Positions 1-7,142 of a stretch of 9,559 nucleotides of DNA are shown here, in pieces. A program made the translations under genes and the position numbers. This DNA is from Defluviicoccus vanus (GTDB taxonomy: Bacteria; Pseudomonadota; Alphaproteobacteria; Rhodospirillales; Defluviicoccaceae): contig NZ_CP053923.1 in assembly GCF_014672695.1 (NCBI RefSeq), positions 695,609 to 705,167 of the forward strand. The letters are read 5' to 3'. Numbering within the stretch: the first letter of the stretch is position 1; each line of letters begins with the position of its first letter. The notes under the pieces are model-generated. The model saw only the letters and a list, made by a program, of their open reading frames with translations, did not search any database and was not told the origin of the DNA.

Positions 1-2049
1 GATCTGGAAGGCATCGAGACGGTTATCTTTCCGCGCCCGGATCGCACTGGTGACATCGACGCCGTTGGCGCGAACGCGGACGATCTGCAGCTTTCCGGGC
101 GGCATGAAGTCGGGCAGGACGTTGATCGAGGCTTGGCCGCTGCCGGCATTCACCTTGAAGTAGAGGCAGAAACCATCGTCGCCCCCACCCGTCGGGCCGG
201 CGAACGCACCCTCCAGACCGCTGCTACTTTCGCTCGCGGCAGCGGGTGAGCCGGTCACGAAGGCACGCGTGTAGAGGTGCGCCAGATAGGCGAGCTCGAA
301 GGCGTGGTAGCCAATGGCGTGGCCGCCCTTGCGTCCGTATTCTCCCTCGACGATCGGCAGACCGTTCTCGGTGGTCCGGAAGAAGAATCCCTGCCGTTCG
401 CGGTCGAGAAAGAAGGTGTTCCAGAAGGCCGAGCTTTCACGCGCCAGCTGCAGGAACTCGGGATCGTCGGGGGTGGCCCCGTAGAGGATCAGGTAGGCGA
501 GGATGCCCTGCTCCTGCTGCCAGAAGTCCTTGGTCGGTGCCCAGGCGAACTGCGTCAGCATCCCGCCCGACGGCTGCCGCTCAACGCAGTCGTAGATGCC
601 GCCACGAACCTGATCGAGGCCGACCGCCGCCATCCGCTTCGCCAGCGGCCGCGCCAAGCCAAGACACTTATCGGCGCGCTGGCTATATGCCGTCGCCTCG
701 GCCACCTTGCCAGCCGTCTGGAACTGCTTCGCCCGCGTCCGAAAATAGAAAGCGCAGCGGGTAAGGTTCCAGGCGATCTTCAGATTGTGGCCGACGACGG
801 CGCGATTCTGCTGCCAGCGGAAGCTGTGATCGGCACTCCAGTCGGCCGCATGAAAGCGCTCGTTAACGAAGTCCGACTGCGGATCGGGAAACTTCTCGAC
901 GATGATCGTCGAGGTCTCTTCGAGAATACCCCAGCAACGCTCCAGCAACGCCTGCAGACTTGCGGCCAGTTCCGGACCGGCCTGCGGCAGCGGGTCGAGA
1001 GTGAGGATCAGGTTGATCAGGTAGGCGGGGATATGGTCGCCCACCGAGTTCCAGTTCTTGCGCGCGCAGTTGGCGCCGAGGGTCGGCGAATCCGGGCGCA
1101 TCGTTACCACGTCCAGGTGCGAATAGTAGCCGCCGGTACCGGCAAAGCCCTTGCTCGTCGCCTCAGCAGGATCGTGGTAGAAGGCTTGGAACGAGTTGAT
1201 CGTCCGCCGAATGTCGTCCAGCACCTCCCAGTCGAGGGTGATGCGGTAGAACTGGGTGAGCCCAGCCAAGGCATAGATCTGCTCGTAGAGCGGGATCGAG
1301 CCCTGATCGTCGGCGTTCATCGAAGGGATGATCAGCGTTTCGCCACGCTCGCCTTCGCGGTTACGGCGGCGCCCATAAGCCCAGAAGCAGTATTCGCCGT
1401 CGTGACTGTCGCTGCGGAAGGCCTCGCGCAGATAGCCCACTGCCGCCTTGGCGGCGAGGAAATAGCGCTCGGCGCCGGTTAGCAGATACGCCGATGAAAG
1501 GTCATAGATCAGCCGAGAAAGAACCGCCGACTCCTGGATGTTCTCATCCACCGACATGCCGACGATGTTCAACTGCGTCCGGTAAAACTGGGAAAAATCG
1601 TCGATGGTGTAGCTGCGCTTGGCGTCGAAGAGATGATCGAGGATGCGATCGGCCAACTGCGAGGTCTGCACCAGCCACCAGTGCGTCTCCTCGAAGACGA
1701 AGCGCTGCGGATCGGAATGCATCAACCTGACAGCCCGCGCCTCGTAGCGCGAACCGCTGCCATTTTGCTGGTAGACGCCCTGGACGCTGACCTGACGGCC
1801 AACCTGCATATACTTCAGCAATTTGAAGCGGACATCGCCGTCTTCCCACCGCACCCCGGCCGGATCGGCAACGCGGTCGCGGCCGAGACCATCGAGGTTT
1901 GCGATCACCTCGTAATAGGTTTCGGGGCCGCAAAACGCTTCAAAGACGTCGGCACTGCGACACTTCACCGAGAACGACAAAGCATCGGGACTCACCGCAA
2001 CCACAGTACCAAAAATGGTCAAATATTCATTGAAAGCGCGTAGCGGCAT
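1..2049 (-). CDS. Long AGE-superfamily (N-acylglucosamine 2-epimerase-like) protein, C-terminus beyond left edge
   Basis: An uninterrupted reading frame of 683 codons starts at ATG 2049-2047 and is still open at the left edge, so the C-terminus is missing. A good ribosome binding site (GGAGGG, 6 bases before the ATG) supports this start. Residues 1-120 look beta-rich and OB-fold-like. Residues about 125-600 are alpha-helical and resemble the (alpha/alpha)6 barrel of AGE/cellobiose epimerases. Conserved-looking blocks are RKNWNSVGDHIPAYLINL (around 331-348) and WQQNRAVVGHNLKIAWNL (412-429). H421 fits the GHxxExxW catalytic histidine of AGE enzymes, and H582 in KGGHAIGYH fits the second one near the end of the barrel. 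The glutamate usually following the first histidine is K424 here. After a Ser/Gly-rich linker (604-623) a beta-type domain begins. No signal peptide is visible, so it is probably cytoplasmic. From memory, similar long proteins occur in cyanobacteria and other bacteria without a proven reaction. Sugar epimerase or isomerase activity is inference. Confidence 0.8.
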   Translation of the reverse strand, partial: MPLRAFNEYLTIFGTVVAVSPDALSFSVKCRSADVFEAFCGPETYYEVIANLDGLGRDRVADPAGVRWEDGDVRFKLLKYMQVGRQVSVQGVYQQNGSGSRYEARAVRLMHSDPQRFVFEETHWWLVQTSQLADRILDHLFDAKRSYTIDDFSQFYRTQLNIVGMSVDENIQESAVLSRLIYDLSSAYLLTGAERYFLAAKAAVGYLREAFRSDSHDGEYCFWAYGRRRNREGERGETLIIPSMNADDQGSIPLYEQIYALAGLTQFYRITLDWEVLDDIRRTINSFQAFYHDPAEATSKGFAGTGGYYSHLDVVTMRPDSPTLGANCARKNWNSVGDHIPAYLINLILTLDPLPQAGPELAASLQALLERCWGILEETSTIIVEKFPDPQSDFVNERFHAADWSADHSFRWQQNRAVVGHNLKIAWNLTRCAFYFRTRAKQFQTAGKVAEATAYSQRADKCLGLARPLAKRMAAVGLDQVRGGIYDCVERQPSGGMLTQFAWAPTKDFWQQEQGILAYLILYGATPDDPEFLQLARESSAFWNTFFLDRERQGFFFRTTENGLPIVEGEYGRKGGHAIGYHAFELAYLAHLYTRAFVTGSPAAASESSSGLEGAFAGPTGGGDDGFCLYFKVNAGSGQASINVLPDFMPPGKLQIVRVRANGVDVTSAIRARKDNRLDAFQI

Positions 2050-2344
2050 GAACGACCCTCCACTGGCCCAAGTAAGGCCTCGGCCTAGAGACAGCTAATC
2101 TGGCGTCGCCACAAAAACGGCGAGCCAAAAACACAATAATAAGATTTCCTGTCTGGCATTGGGATTGACCCTTTTCTGCTTCGGATCTTCTCCCACCACT
2201 CCCTTACCGATAACGCTAGCCAATTGCGGATGCGATTGCAAGCAAACTCGATGGCCAAAGGAACGTTAAATTTTCGTCAGGAAGCACACAAGCATTGAGA
2301 ATTTGCTCATATATCACTCACTTCCGACAAACTACCTGCAGCAG
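2050..2344. other. Intergenic region upstream of the AGE-like gene, AT-richer, with a stem-loop
   Basis: These 295 bases lie between two minus-strand genes and should carry the 5' leader and promoter of the AGE-like gene. They are clearly more AT-rich than their surroundings. I see no convincing -35/-10 pair and no coding pattern. The best minus-strand candidate is TTGCAA followed 17 bases later by TAGCGT, which is weak. The one clear structure is the stem-loop at 2101-2127, listed separately. No terminator with a T-run was found for the lipoprotein gene. Confidence 0.4.
2101..2127 (-). other. Bulged stem-loop in leader of AGE-like gene
   Basis: Bases 2101-2110 pair with 2119-2127 in nine pairs with a single bulged G at 2105, leaving an 8-base A-rich loop (2111-2118). 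It lies about 52 bases before the AGE-like start codon, so it would be in the mRNA leader if transcription begins further upstream. On the minus strand a T-tract comes before the stem rather than after it, so it does not fit an intrinsic terminator. Its role is unknown. Confidence 0.35.
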
Positions 2345-3036
2345 CTAACGGTTGAACGACGCCAAATTGACGTCAACACGGGTAGCATTATCCGGTTGTC
2401 CTGCCACGTCTTCACGAAACGAGCCCTTGATCAGACCGACACCGGGAGAGAACCACTCTTCGCCTTCTACCGTGACCTCAACGGGACCACTCGGCGCCGT
2501 AACCTGCCCGTGCCCCTGGATCGACAGGACCAGGCAGCCTTCAAACTCGCCAGCGGGAAGGCTGATCTTGCCATCGGTCCGGGCGACGGTTTTCGTCATC
2601 GGGATTAAGGTGGTCTGCGAGAACTGATTCGACTGCCAAGTGGATTGCCAGCTTGCCCCCATCTGCAGCGGCAGGCGCAAAATATAGTTGGGGGGACTCG
2701 GGGAAGAGGATTGCCTGCCGGATCCGGTTGCATCGCCACCTCGGCAACGCCCTCAGCGCTGGCGCGGATCAGCCGTACTTGCGTTTGCCCGAAGGCCTGC
2801 GTCTGTTGCGGCGTCACCGTCGCCGCTTGAAACGTCTGCGGCGGCAGATTGGTGACCCGGCTGCTGGTCTCCACCGTCCGGGCGTCAGCCTCCGCCCCCT
2901 GACGGAGCAGCAGCACATAGCTCCAGTTACGGCCGGACGTGAGCGGGTAGAAGGTTTCTACCTCGGTGCCGCTGCCGCAAGCGCCAACCAGGCCAAGCAA
3001 CCCCAGCACCACGCCATACGCCGCCCTTGTCCTCAT
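2345..3036 (-). pseudogene. Predicted lipoprotein of unknown function, interrupted by a -1 frameshift
   Basis: The gene starts at ATG 3036-3034 behind a clear ribosome binding site (GGGGAGGG). The N-terminus is a lipoprotein signal: two arginines, a hydrophobic stretch, then VGAC with C20 as the lipidated cysteine, followed by a mature part starting GSGTEVETFYPL. The frame runs through about codon 114, then is lost at a run of six G (2690-2695; C on the coding strand). One extra base there would join it to a frame ending at 2345, giving 230 residues. Unshifted, translation continues for about 29 unrelated residues and stops at 2605. The joined halves make sense: an early YPLTSGRNWSY motif, a central LPLQMGASW, and a late EEWFSPGVGLIKG are typical of a widespread, uncharacterised extracytoplasmic lipoprotein type. 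It could be a true pseudogene, a phase-variable gene or a homopolymer sequencing error. Function is unknown. Confidence 0.75.
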
Positions 3037-3132
3037 CGTGCCCTCCCCGTCGCAAGGCAATAGCCACGCTTGTCCGCCGGCAACGTCGGTTGCCACCGCC
3101 CTCCGCCACGAACAGGCCACCCCGCAGGGCGA

Positions 3133-3183
3133 AGTTTCGTCGACTCCCGGCCCACGCCATGGGCTGGCAACCACGACGAAACT
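3133..3183. repeat. Two-tier inverted repeat (long hairpin)
   Basis: Ten bases at 3133-3142 (AGTTTCGTCG) are the perfect reverse complement of 3174-3183. Inside them, 3147-3154 and 3160-3167 pair over eight positions, one being a G-T wobble, around a 5-base loop. The whole element can fold as one stem with an internal loop, in DNA or RNA. Neither side is followed by a T-run, so it is not a simple terminator. A regulator site or leader RNA structure is possible but unproven. Confidence 0.5.
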
Positions 3184-3222
3184 CCCATTTAGGGTAATTA
3201 GGAATTTGGCACTGGCTTCGTC

Positions 3223-3279
3223 CAGGAGGAAGAAAAAATGTTGTCGTACCGCGGCGCCTCTTGCCGCGCTAACGGCTGA
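3223..3279 (+). CDS. Possible 13-residue leader ORF with strong ribosome binding site
   Basis: An AGGAGG sequence lies 8 bases before ATG 3238-3240, followed by an A-rich spacer, which is the best-looking translation start in the whole region. The ORF encodes only MLSYRGASCRANG before TGA at 3277-3279. It could be a leader peptide for lptD, the remnant of a lost gene start, or chance. It lies about 240 bases before the chosen lptD start, in a different frame. No function can be assigned. Confidence 0.25.
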   Translation, partial: QEEEKMLSYRGASCRANG

Positions 3280-3522
3280 AATGGATCGGCGGGCAGTGGC
3301 GGGGCGGGTCATTGCGGTCACAGCGGCGGGAAAGCGGCAGCGCAGCATCCGTTGGCCTTGACCCAAGCTTATCATTTCCGGTCTTGTGGCTTCCGTCGCA
3401 ACTCGACGATCATTGCGAGAGTCATGGCTCATCATCGCGTTTCGCTTTTTCCCACCTGCGTTCCCCAACCAGGGCCGGGCACTTCCTCTGCTTGGTTCCA
3501 GGCGGAACCCTGTGCGCACCTA

Positions 3523-5676
3523 ATGCCAGCGTCGTTCGCGGCGGCGCGTCGTTTTGCCTGTGTCGTCGTCCTCACCATTGCGGCGCTGCTGCCGATGGCG
3601 GTGATCGCGGCCGAAGGTCCCTCGAAGGAAGAGCCGATCGTCTTTGAAGCGGACCTGCTGACCTACGACAAGGAGCGCCAGATCATCGAGGCGACGGGTA
3701 ACGTCGAGGCCCGGCAGCAGGATCAGACGCTCTACGCCGATATTCTCATCTACGATCAGGTCAACGACACCATCACCGCCCGCGGCAACGTCAAGCTGAT
3801 CCAGCCGGATGGCCAGGTCACCCAGGCGGATACCTTTGAGCTGTCAGGCGATTTCAAGCAGGGCGTCGCCGATAACATTCGCGCCGTGTTCGCCGACGGA
3901 TCACGGGTCACCGGCAGCGGCGGGACGCGCAGCGACGGCGTCACCAATGTCATCGACGCTGGCACCTATACGGCTTGTCGTCCCTGCGCCGAACAGCCCG
4001 ATCGAACGCCGATCTGGCAGGTCAAGGCGGTCAAGGTCACGCATAACGAGGTGGACAAGGTCATCGAGTTCGAGCAGGCGTGGATCGAGATCGGCGGCGT
4101 ACCGGTTGCCTACCTGCCGTACTTTTCCCGCCCCGATCCAACTGTGCACCGCAAATCCGGCGTTCTCGCCCCGACGTTTGGCTTCCAGTCCGAGTTGGGA
4201 GGTCTGATCCGCATCCCTTATTTCTGGGCCTTTGCGGATAACCAGGACCTGACTTTCACGCCGTGGATTGCAACGGCCGCGTATCCGGTGCTCGAAGCCG
4301 AATACCGCGGTAGTTTCACCCATAGCAACGTGCACGCCACGGGTACCATTACCCAGGACACCACCGGCCAACTCGGTGGCCACATCTTTGCCGACTCTCG
4401 CTACGACATCGACGAAAACTGGCGAGCGGGCCTGGACACGCAGCGAACGTTCGATCGCACCTATCTGCGGCGCTATGGCATCAGCGGTCAGCGAACCCTG
4501 GTCAGCCGCCTGTACGGCGAGAACTTCACCGACCGCAATTACTTCGTCGCCAATGCGTATGCGTTCCAGAATCTCGATGAGAACAGCCAGCAGGAGACGA
4601 TCCCCTTCGTCGCGCCGATGCTCGACTATAACTTCGCCGGTCAAGAGGACCCGCTCGGCGGGTTCACGTCGCTTGATCTCAACGGCGTCGTGCTGACCCG
4701 CCAGGAGGGGACGGACACGCGGCGAATCTCTGCCCGCAGTCAGTGGGATCGCCCGTTTATCGGCCCCTACGGTCAACTCATCACCCTGTCGGCGGCGCTC
4801 TGGGGGGACGGCTATCAGGTAGACGACCTGGAGCTGAACGGCGACAACACCTACAACGGCTTCAGTGGCCGGCTGTTTCCCTCCGGCGCGGTGACCTGGA
4901 GCCTGCCGCTCATCACCGATGGCGAGATGATCCAGCAGACCATCGAACCGATCGTCCAGTTTGTCGCCGCGCCAGATTATGGCAACTCCAACCGAATTCC
5001 GGACGAGGACAGCCAGGACTTTGAACTGCAGGATACCAACCTGTTCTCGCTCAATCCGTCGCCGGGGCGCGATCGGGTGCTTGAGGGTTCGCGGGCCAAT
5101 TACGGGATCAAATGGTCCGGCTACGCCGCTAACGACGCCAATGCGTCGGTGCTGTTGGGTCAGAGCTACCGCTTGTCGAATACGGATACTTTCGGCAACG
5201 ACACCGGCTACGATGGCAACCTGTCCGACTTTGTGAGCGCATTGCAGCTGCAGCCACGCCGATATTTGGCGCTCACGTATCGCAATCGCGTCGATTCCTC
5301 CGATCTCTCGTTCAAGACCAACGAAGTGTCCACTTGGTTCGGCGTCGACGCGCTCAATATGGACGTGGGCTATACCCAGCTGGCGGCGCAGCCATCGAAA
5401 AATCTTGAAGCCAGAGACGAAATCAGTGGCACGTTGCGGGCGAAGCTGTCACGGCACTGGTCAACCAGGCTGAATGGAACGAGAGACATAAAAACCAACA
5501 CCCAGCGCACCATCGGCGTAGAAGCGGCGTATGAGGACGAATGTTTTCTTTTTTCAGCCGGATATATACGCCACAACTATGACGACAATGATCTCAACGC
5601 CCAGAATGTCTTTCTCTTCCGCATCTTTCTGAAGACGCTGGGTGACTTTAAGACCGGTTACAAGCCAACCCTCTAG
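3523..5676 (+). CDS. lptD: LPS-assembly protein LptD (outer-membrane LPS translocon)
   Basis: LptD forms the outer-membrane beta-barrel that, with the lipoprotein LptE, inserts lipopolysaccharide into the outer leaflet. The ATG at 3523 gives 717 residues and puts a typical signal peptide at the front: positively charged start (RR), hydrophobic core, cleavage near VIAA|EG. The frame is open further upstream, so ATG 3424 or TTG 3352 are alternatives; none has a strong ribosome binding site. Residues about 40-140 are the periplasmic OstA/LptA-like beta-jellyroll (FEADLLTYDKERQIIEATGN, then repeated GNV elements). The rest is the LPS-transport barrel, with AWIEIGGVPVAYLPYFSRPDPTVHRKSG at its entry and alternating aromatic strands to the end. 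The mature protein has only three cysteines, C152 and C155 (CRPC) and C674 (DEC) near the C-terminus. E. coli uses four cysteines in two disulfides, so the bridge pattern differs. It is the first gene of the lptD-surA-pdxA-rsmA cluster. Confidence 0.95.
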   Translation: MPASFAAARRFACVVVLTIAALLPMAVIAAEGPSKEEPIVFEADLLTYDKERQIIEATGNVEARQQDQTLYADILIYDQVNDTITARGNVKLIQPDGQVTQADTFELSGDFKQGVADNIRAVFADGSRVTGSGGTRSDGVTNVIDAGTYTACRPCAEQPDRTPIWQVKAVKVTHNEVDKVIEFEQAWIEIGGVPVAYLPYFSRPDPTVHRKSGVLAPTFGFQSELGGLIRIPYFWAFADNQDLTFTPWIATAAYPVLEAEYRGSFTHSNVHATGTITQDTTGQLGGHIFADSRYDIDENWRAGLDTQRTFDRTYLRRYGISGQRTLVSRLYGENFTDRNYFVANAYAFQNLDENSQQETIPFVAPMLDYNFAGQEDPLGGFTSLDLNGVVLTRQEGTDTRRISARSQWDRPFIGPYGQLITLSAALWGDGYQVDDLELNGDNTYNGFSGRLFPSGAVTWSLPLITDGEMIQQTIEPIVQFVAAPDYGNSNRIPDEDSQDFELQDTNLFSLNPSPGRDRVLEGSRANYGIKWSGYAANDANASVLLGQSYRLSNTDTFGNDTGYDGNLSDFVSALQLQPRRYLALTYRNRVDSSDLSFKTNEVSTWFGVDALNMDVGYTQLAAQPSKNLEARDEISGTLRAKLSRHWSTRLNGTRDIKTNTQRTIGVEAAYEDECFLFSAGYIRHNYDDNDLNAQNVFLFRIFLKTLGDFKTGYKPTL

Positions 5677-5779
5677 CGCACATGTGCACACCTGCCGCGG
5701 GCGTTTGCACAGGCTGGCCACTCCAACGTAACATGCGCATCTGCATGGCTGGACGGTTGTCGCCGGCGCGGTGCGGTCC

Positions 5780-7135
5780 ATGCCGTTTTCAAAGTGGTTG
5801 GTGATGACGCTCAAATCCTACGCAACCGTATTGTTCACCCTTATCGCCCTGTTCGCCTTCTCGCCGCTGGCCAGGGCGGCAGATGCCACTGCCCCGAGCG
5901 CTCCAAGTGTTCCGAACACTCCGAGCACTCCCAGTACTGCCGGCGGTGGCCAGGCAATCGCTGCCATCGTCAACGATGATGTCATTTCGGTTCGAGACCT
6001 GCAGAACCGACTCGATCTCGTGATGGCGACCAGTAACATCGGCAATACGCCTGAAGCGCGGCAGAAAATAACACCGGAAGTGCTGCGCATGCTGATCGAC
6101 GAGCGCCTGAAGCGGCAGGAAGCGACTCGCCTAAACATTACCGTGACGCCGCAAGATATGGAGCAAGGGCTGAGTGATATTGGTCAGCAGCTCAATATTC
6201 CCGCCGGCAAGATTCCGGAATACCTGCAAGCGCGCGGCGCTGCAATGCCGGCCCTGCTCAGCCAGTTGGAAAGCGAAATCGCCTGGATCAAGGCGATCGG
6301 CAAGTTGGCCAGCGATCGCTCCAGCATCTCCGAGGAAGAAGTGGCAGAGGAGATCAAACGCCTCGAGTTGACCGCAGGTGGTAACGAATACCACATGGCC
6401 GAAATCTTTCTCCCCATCGAGGACGATGCCGGCGAAGCGCAGGCGATGGACCTCGCCAACCGAATCGTCAATGAGAGTCGATCGGGTGCAAGTTTCGCCC
6501 AGTTGGCCCGGTCGTTCTCGCAAAGCTCCTCGGCTGAAGAAGGCGGCGATCTCGGCTGGGTCCGGCAAGGTCAGTTAGGGCCCCGGCTCGATGCGGTAAT
6601 GCAGAACATGCGCAACGGTGAGATCAGCCCGCCGATCCGGACCGAAACCGGTGTCTATATCCTGCAACTGACGGAGCGGCGGACCGCTCCCGGGATTGGT
6701 CTCGGTCCCACCGCTGTCCGGCTGAGCCAGATGACACTGCCACTGGCGGTACCGGCAACGCAGGCGCAGGTGGATGAGCAGTTGCTCAAGGCACGCGACC
6801 TGCGCGGGACGGTCAGCGACTGTGCCGCCTTTAGCGCGCGCGGCAAGGAGATTGGGGCGTCAATGTCAGGTGATCTCGGACGCATCGACCTGGACAAGCT
6901 GCCACCGCAGATCCGCCAGATCATAGCGCCGCTGTCAGTGGGGCAGGTGAGCGAGCCGACCCGCACCGCCGATGGCGTCGTTGTCCTGATGCTCTGCGAG
7001 CGCGAGAACATGCAGGTCAGCCAGGAGCTCCGCGCCTCAGTGCAGCGGCGACTGTTCGAGCAACGGATGTCTGCCATCTCCCGTCAAACCATGCGTGACC
7101 TGCGGCGCACGGCGCTGCTCGACATTCGATCCTGA
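5780..7135 (+). CDS. surA: Periplasmic chaperone and peptidyl-prolyl isomerase SurA
   Basis: SurA binds unfolded outer-membrane proteins in the periplasm and hands them to the BAM complex; LptD, encoded just upstream, is a known client in E. coli. From ATG 5780 the protein has 451 residues. Starts at GTG 5771 or ATG 5804 are equally possible, since no clear ribosome binding site decides. Residues 1-33 are a signal peptide ending PLARA. A Ser/Pro/Thr-rich linker follows (about 35-53), then the SurA N-terminal chaperone domain beginning GGQAIAAIVNDDVISVRDLQ. A parvulin domain spans about 203-300, with H205 in EYHMAEIFL, the FAQLARSFSQ helix and GGDLGWV. A second, degenerate parvulin-like repeat (about 310-410) ends in VVLMLCERE and keeps SGDLGRI. 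It lies about 100 bases after lptD and 7 bases before the chosen pdxA start, consistent with co-transcription. Confidence 0.93.
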   Translation: MPFSKWLVMTLKSYATVLFTLIALFAFSPLARAADATAPSAPSVPNTPSTPSTAGGGQAIAAIVNDDVISVRDLQNRLDLVMATSNIGNTPEARQKITPEVLRMLIDERLKRQEATRLNITVTPQDMEQGLSDIGQQLNIPAGKIPEYLQARGAAMPALLSQLESEIAWIKAIGKLASDRSSISEEEVAEEIKRLELTAGGNEYHMAEIFLPIEDDAGEAQAMDLANRIVNESRSGASFAQLARSFSQSSSAEEGGDLGWVRQGQLGPRLDAVMQNMRNGEISPPIRTETGVYILQLTERRTAPGIGLGPTAVRLSQMTLPLAVPATQAQVDEQLLKARDLRGTVSDCAAFSARGKEIGASMSGDLGRIDLDKLPPQIRQIIAPLSVGQVSEPTRTADGVVVLMLCERENMQVSQELRASVQRRLFEQRMSAISRQTMRDLRRTALLDIRS

Positions 7136-7142
7136 GCGGCCG

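Larger units (their letters stand above)
3037..3522. other. Divergent intergenic region between the lipoprotein gene and lptD
   Basis: This stretch of about 486 bases separates two divergent genes and must hold promoters for both directions. It contains a long interrupted hairpin (3133-3183), a short AT-rich stretch around 3185-3212, and a strong ribosome binding site with a 13-codon ORF (3223-3279). The lptD frame is open back to a TTG at 3352, but the residues encoded before 3523 do not look like a signal peptide. I could not identify a convincing sigma-70 promoter on either strand. Confidence 0.4.

Noticed and set aside
277..1482. A 401-codon open frame on the plus strand.
   Set aside because: It is antisense to the AGE-like gene, which has a ribosome binding site and recognisable motifs over the same bases. 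The plus-strand translation shows no coherent domain.
3204..3222. A sigma-54-like TTGGCAC element before the mini-ORF.
   Set aside because: The required GG-N10-GC spacing is not met (GT instead of GC), and the -12 part reads TTCG.
3037..3519. The lipoprotein frame stays open on the minus strand far upstream of 3036.
   Set aside because: The ATG at 3036 has a strong ribosome binding site and starts a lipoprotein signal peptide. The upstream residues are arginine/alanine-rich noise.
3901..4776. A 291-codon minus-strand frame inside lptD.
   Set aside because: It is a shadow of the well-supported lptD gene in GC-rich DNA, without its own ribosome binding site or domains.
5678..5687. Palindrome GCACATGTGC just after the lptD stop.
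   Set aside because: It is a 10-base palindrome without loop or T-run, too short to call a terminator or operator on its own.
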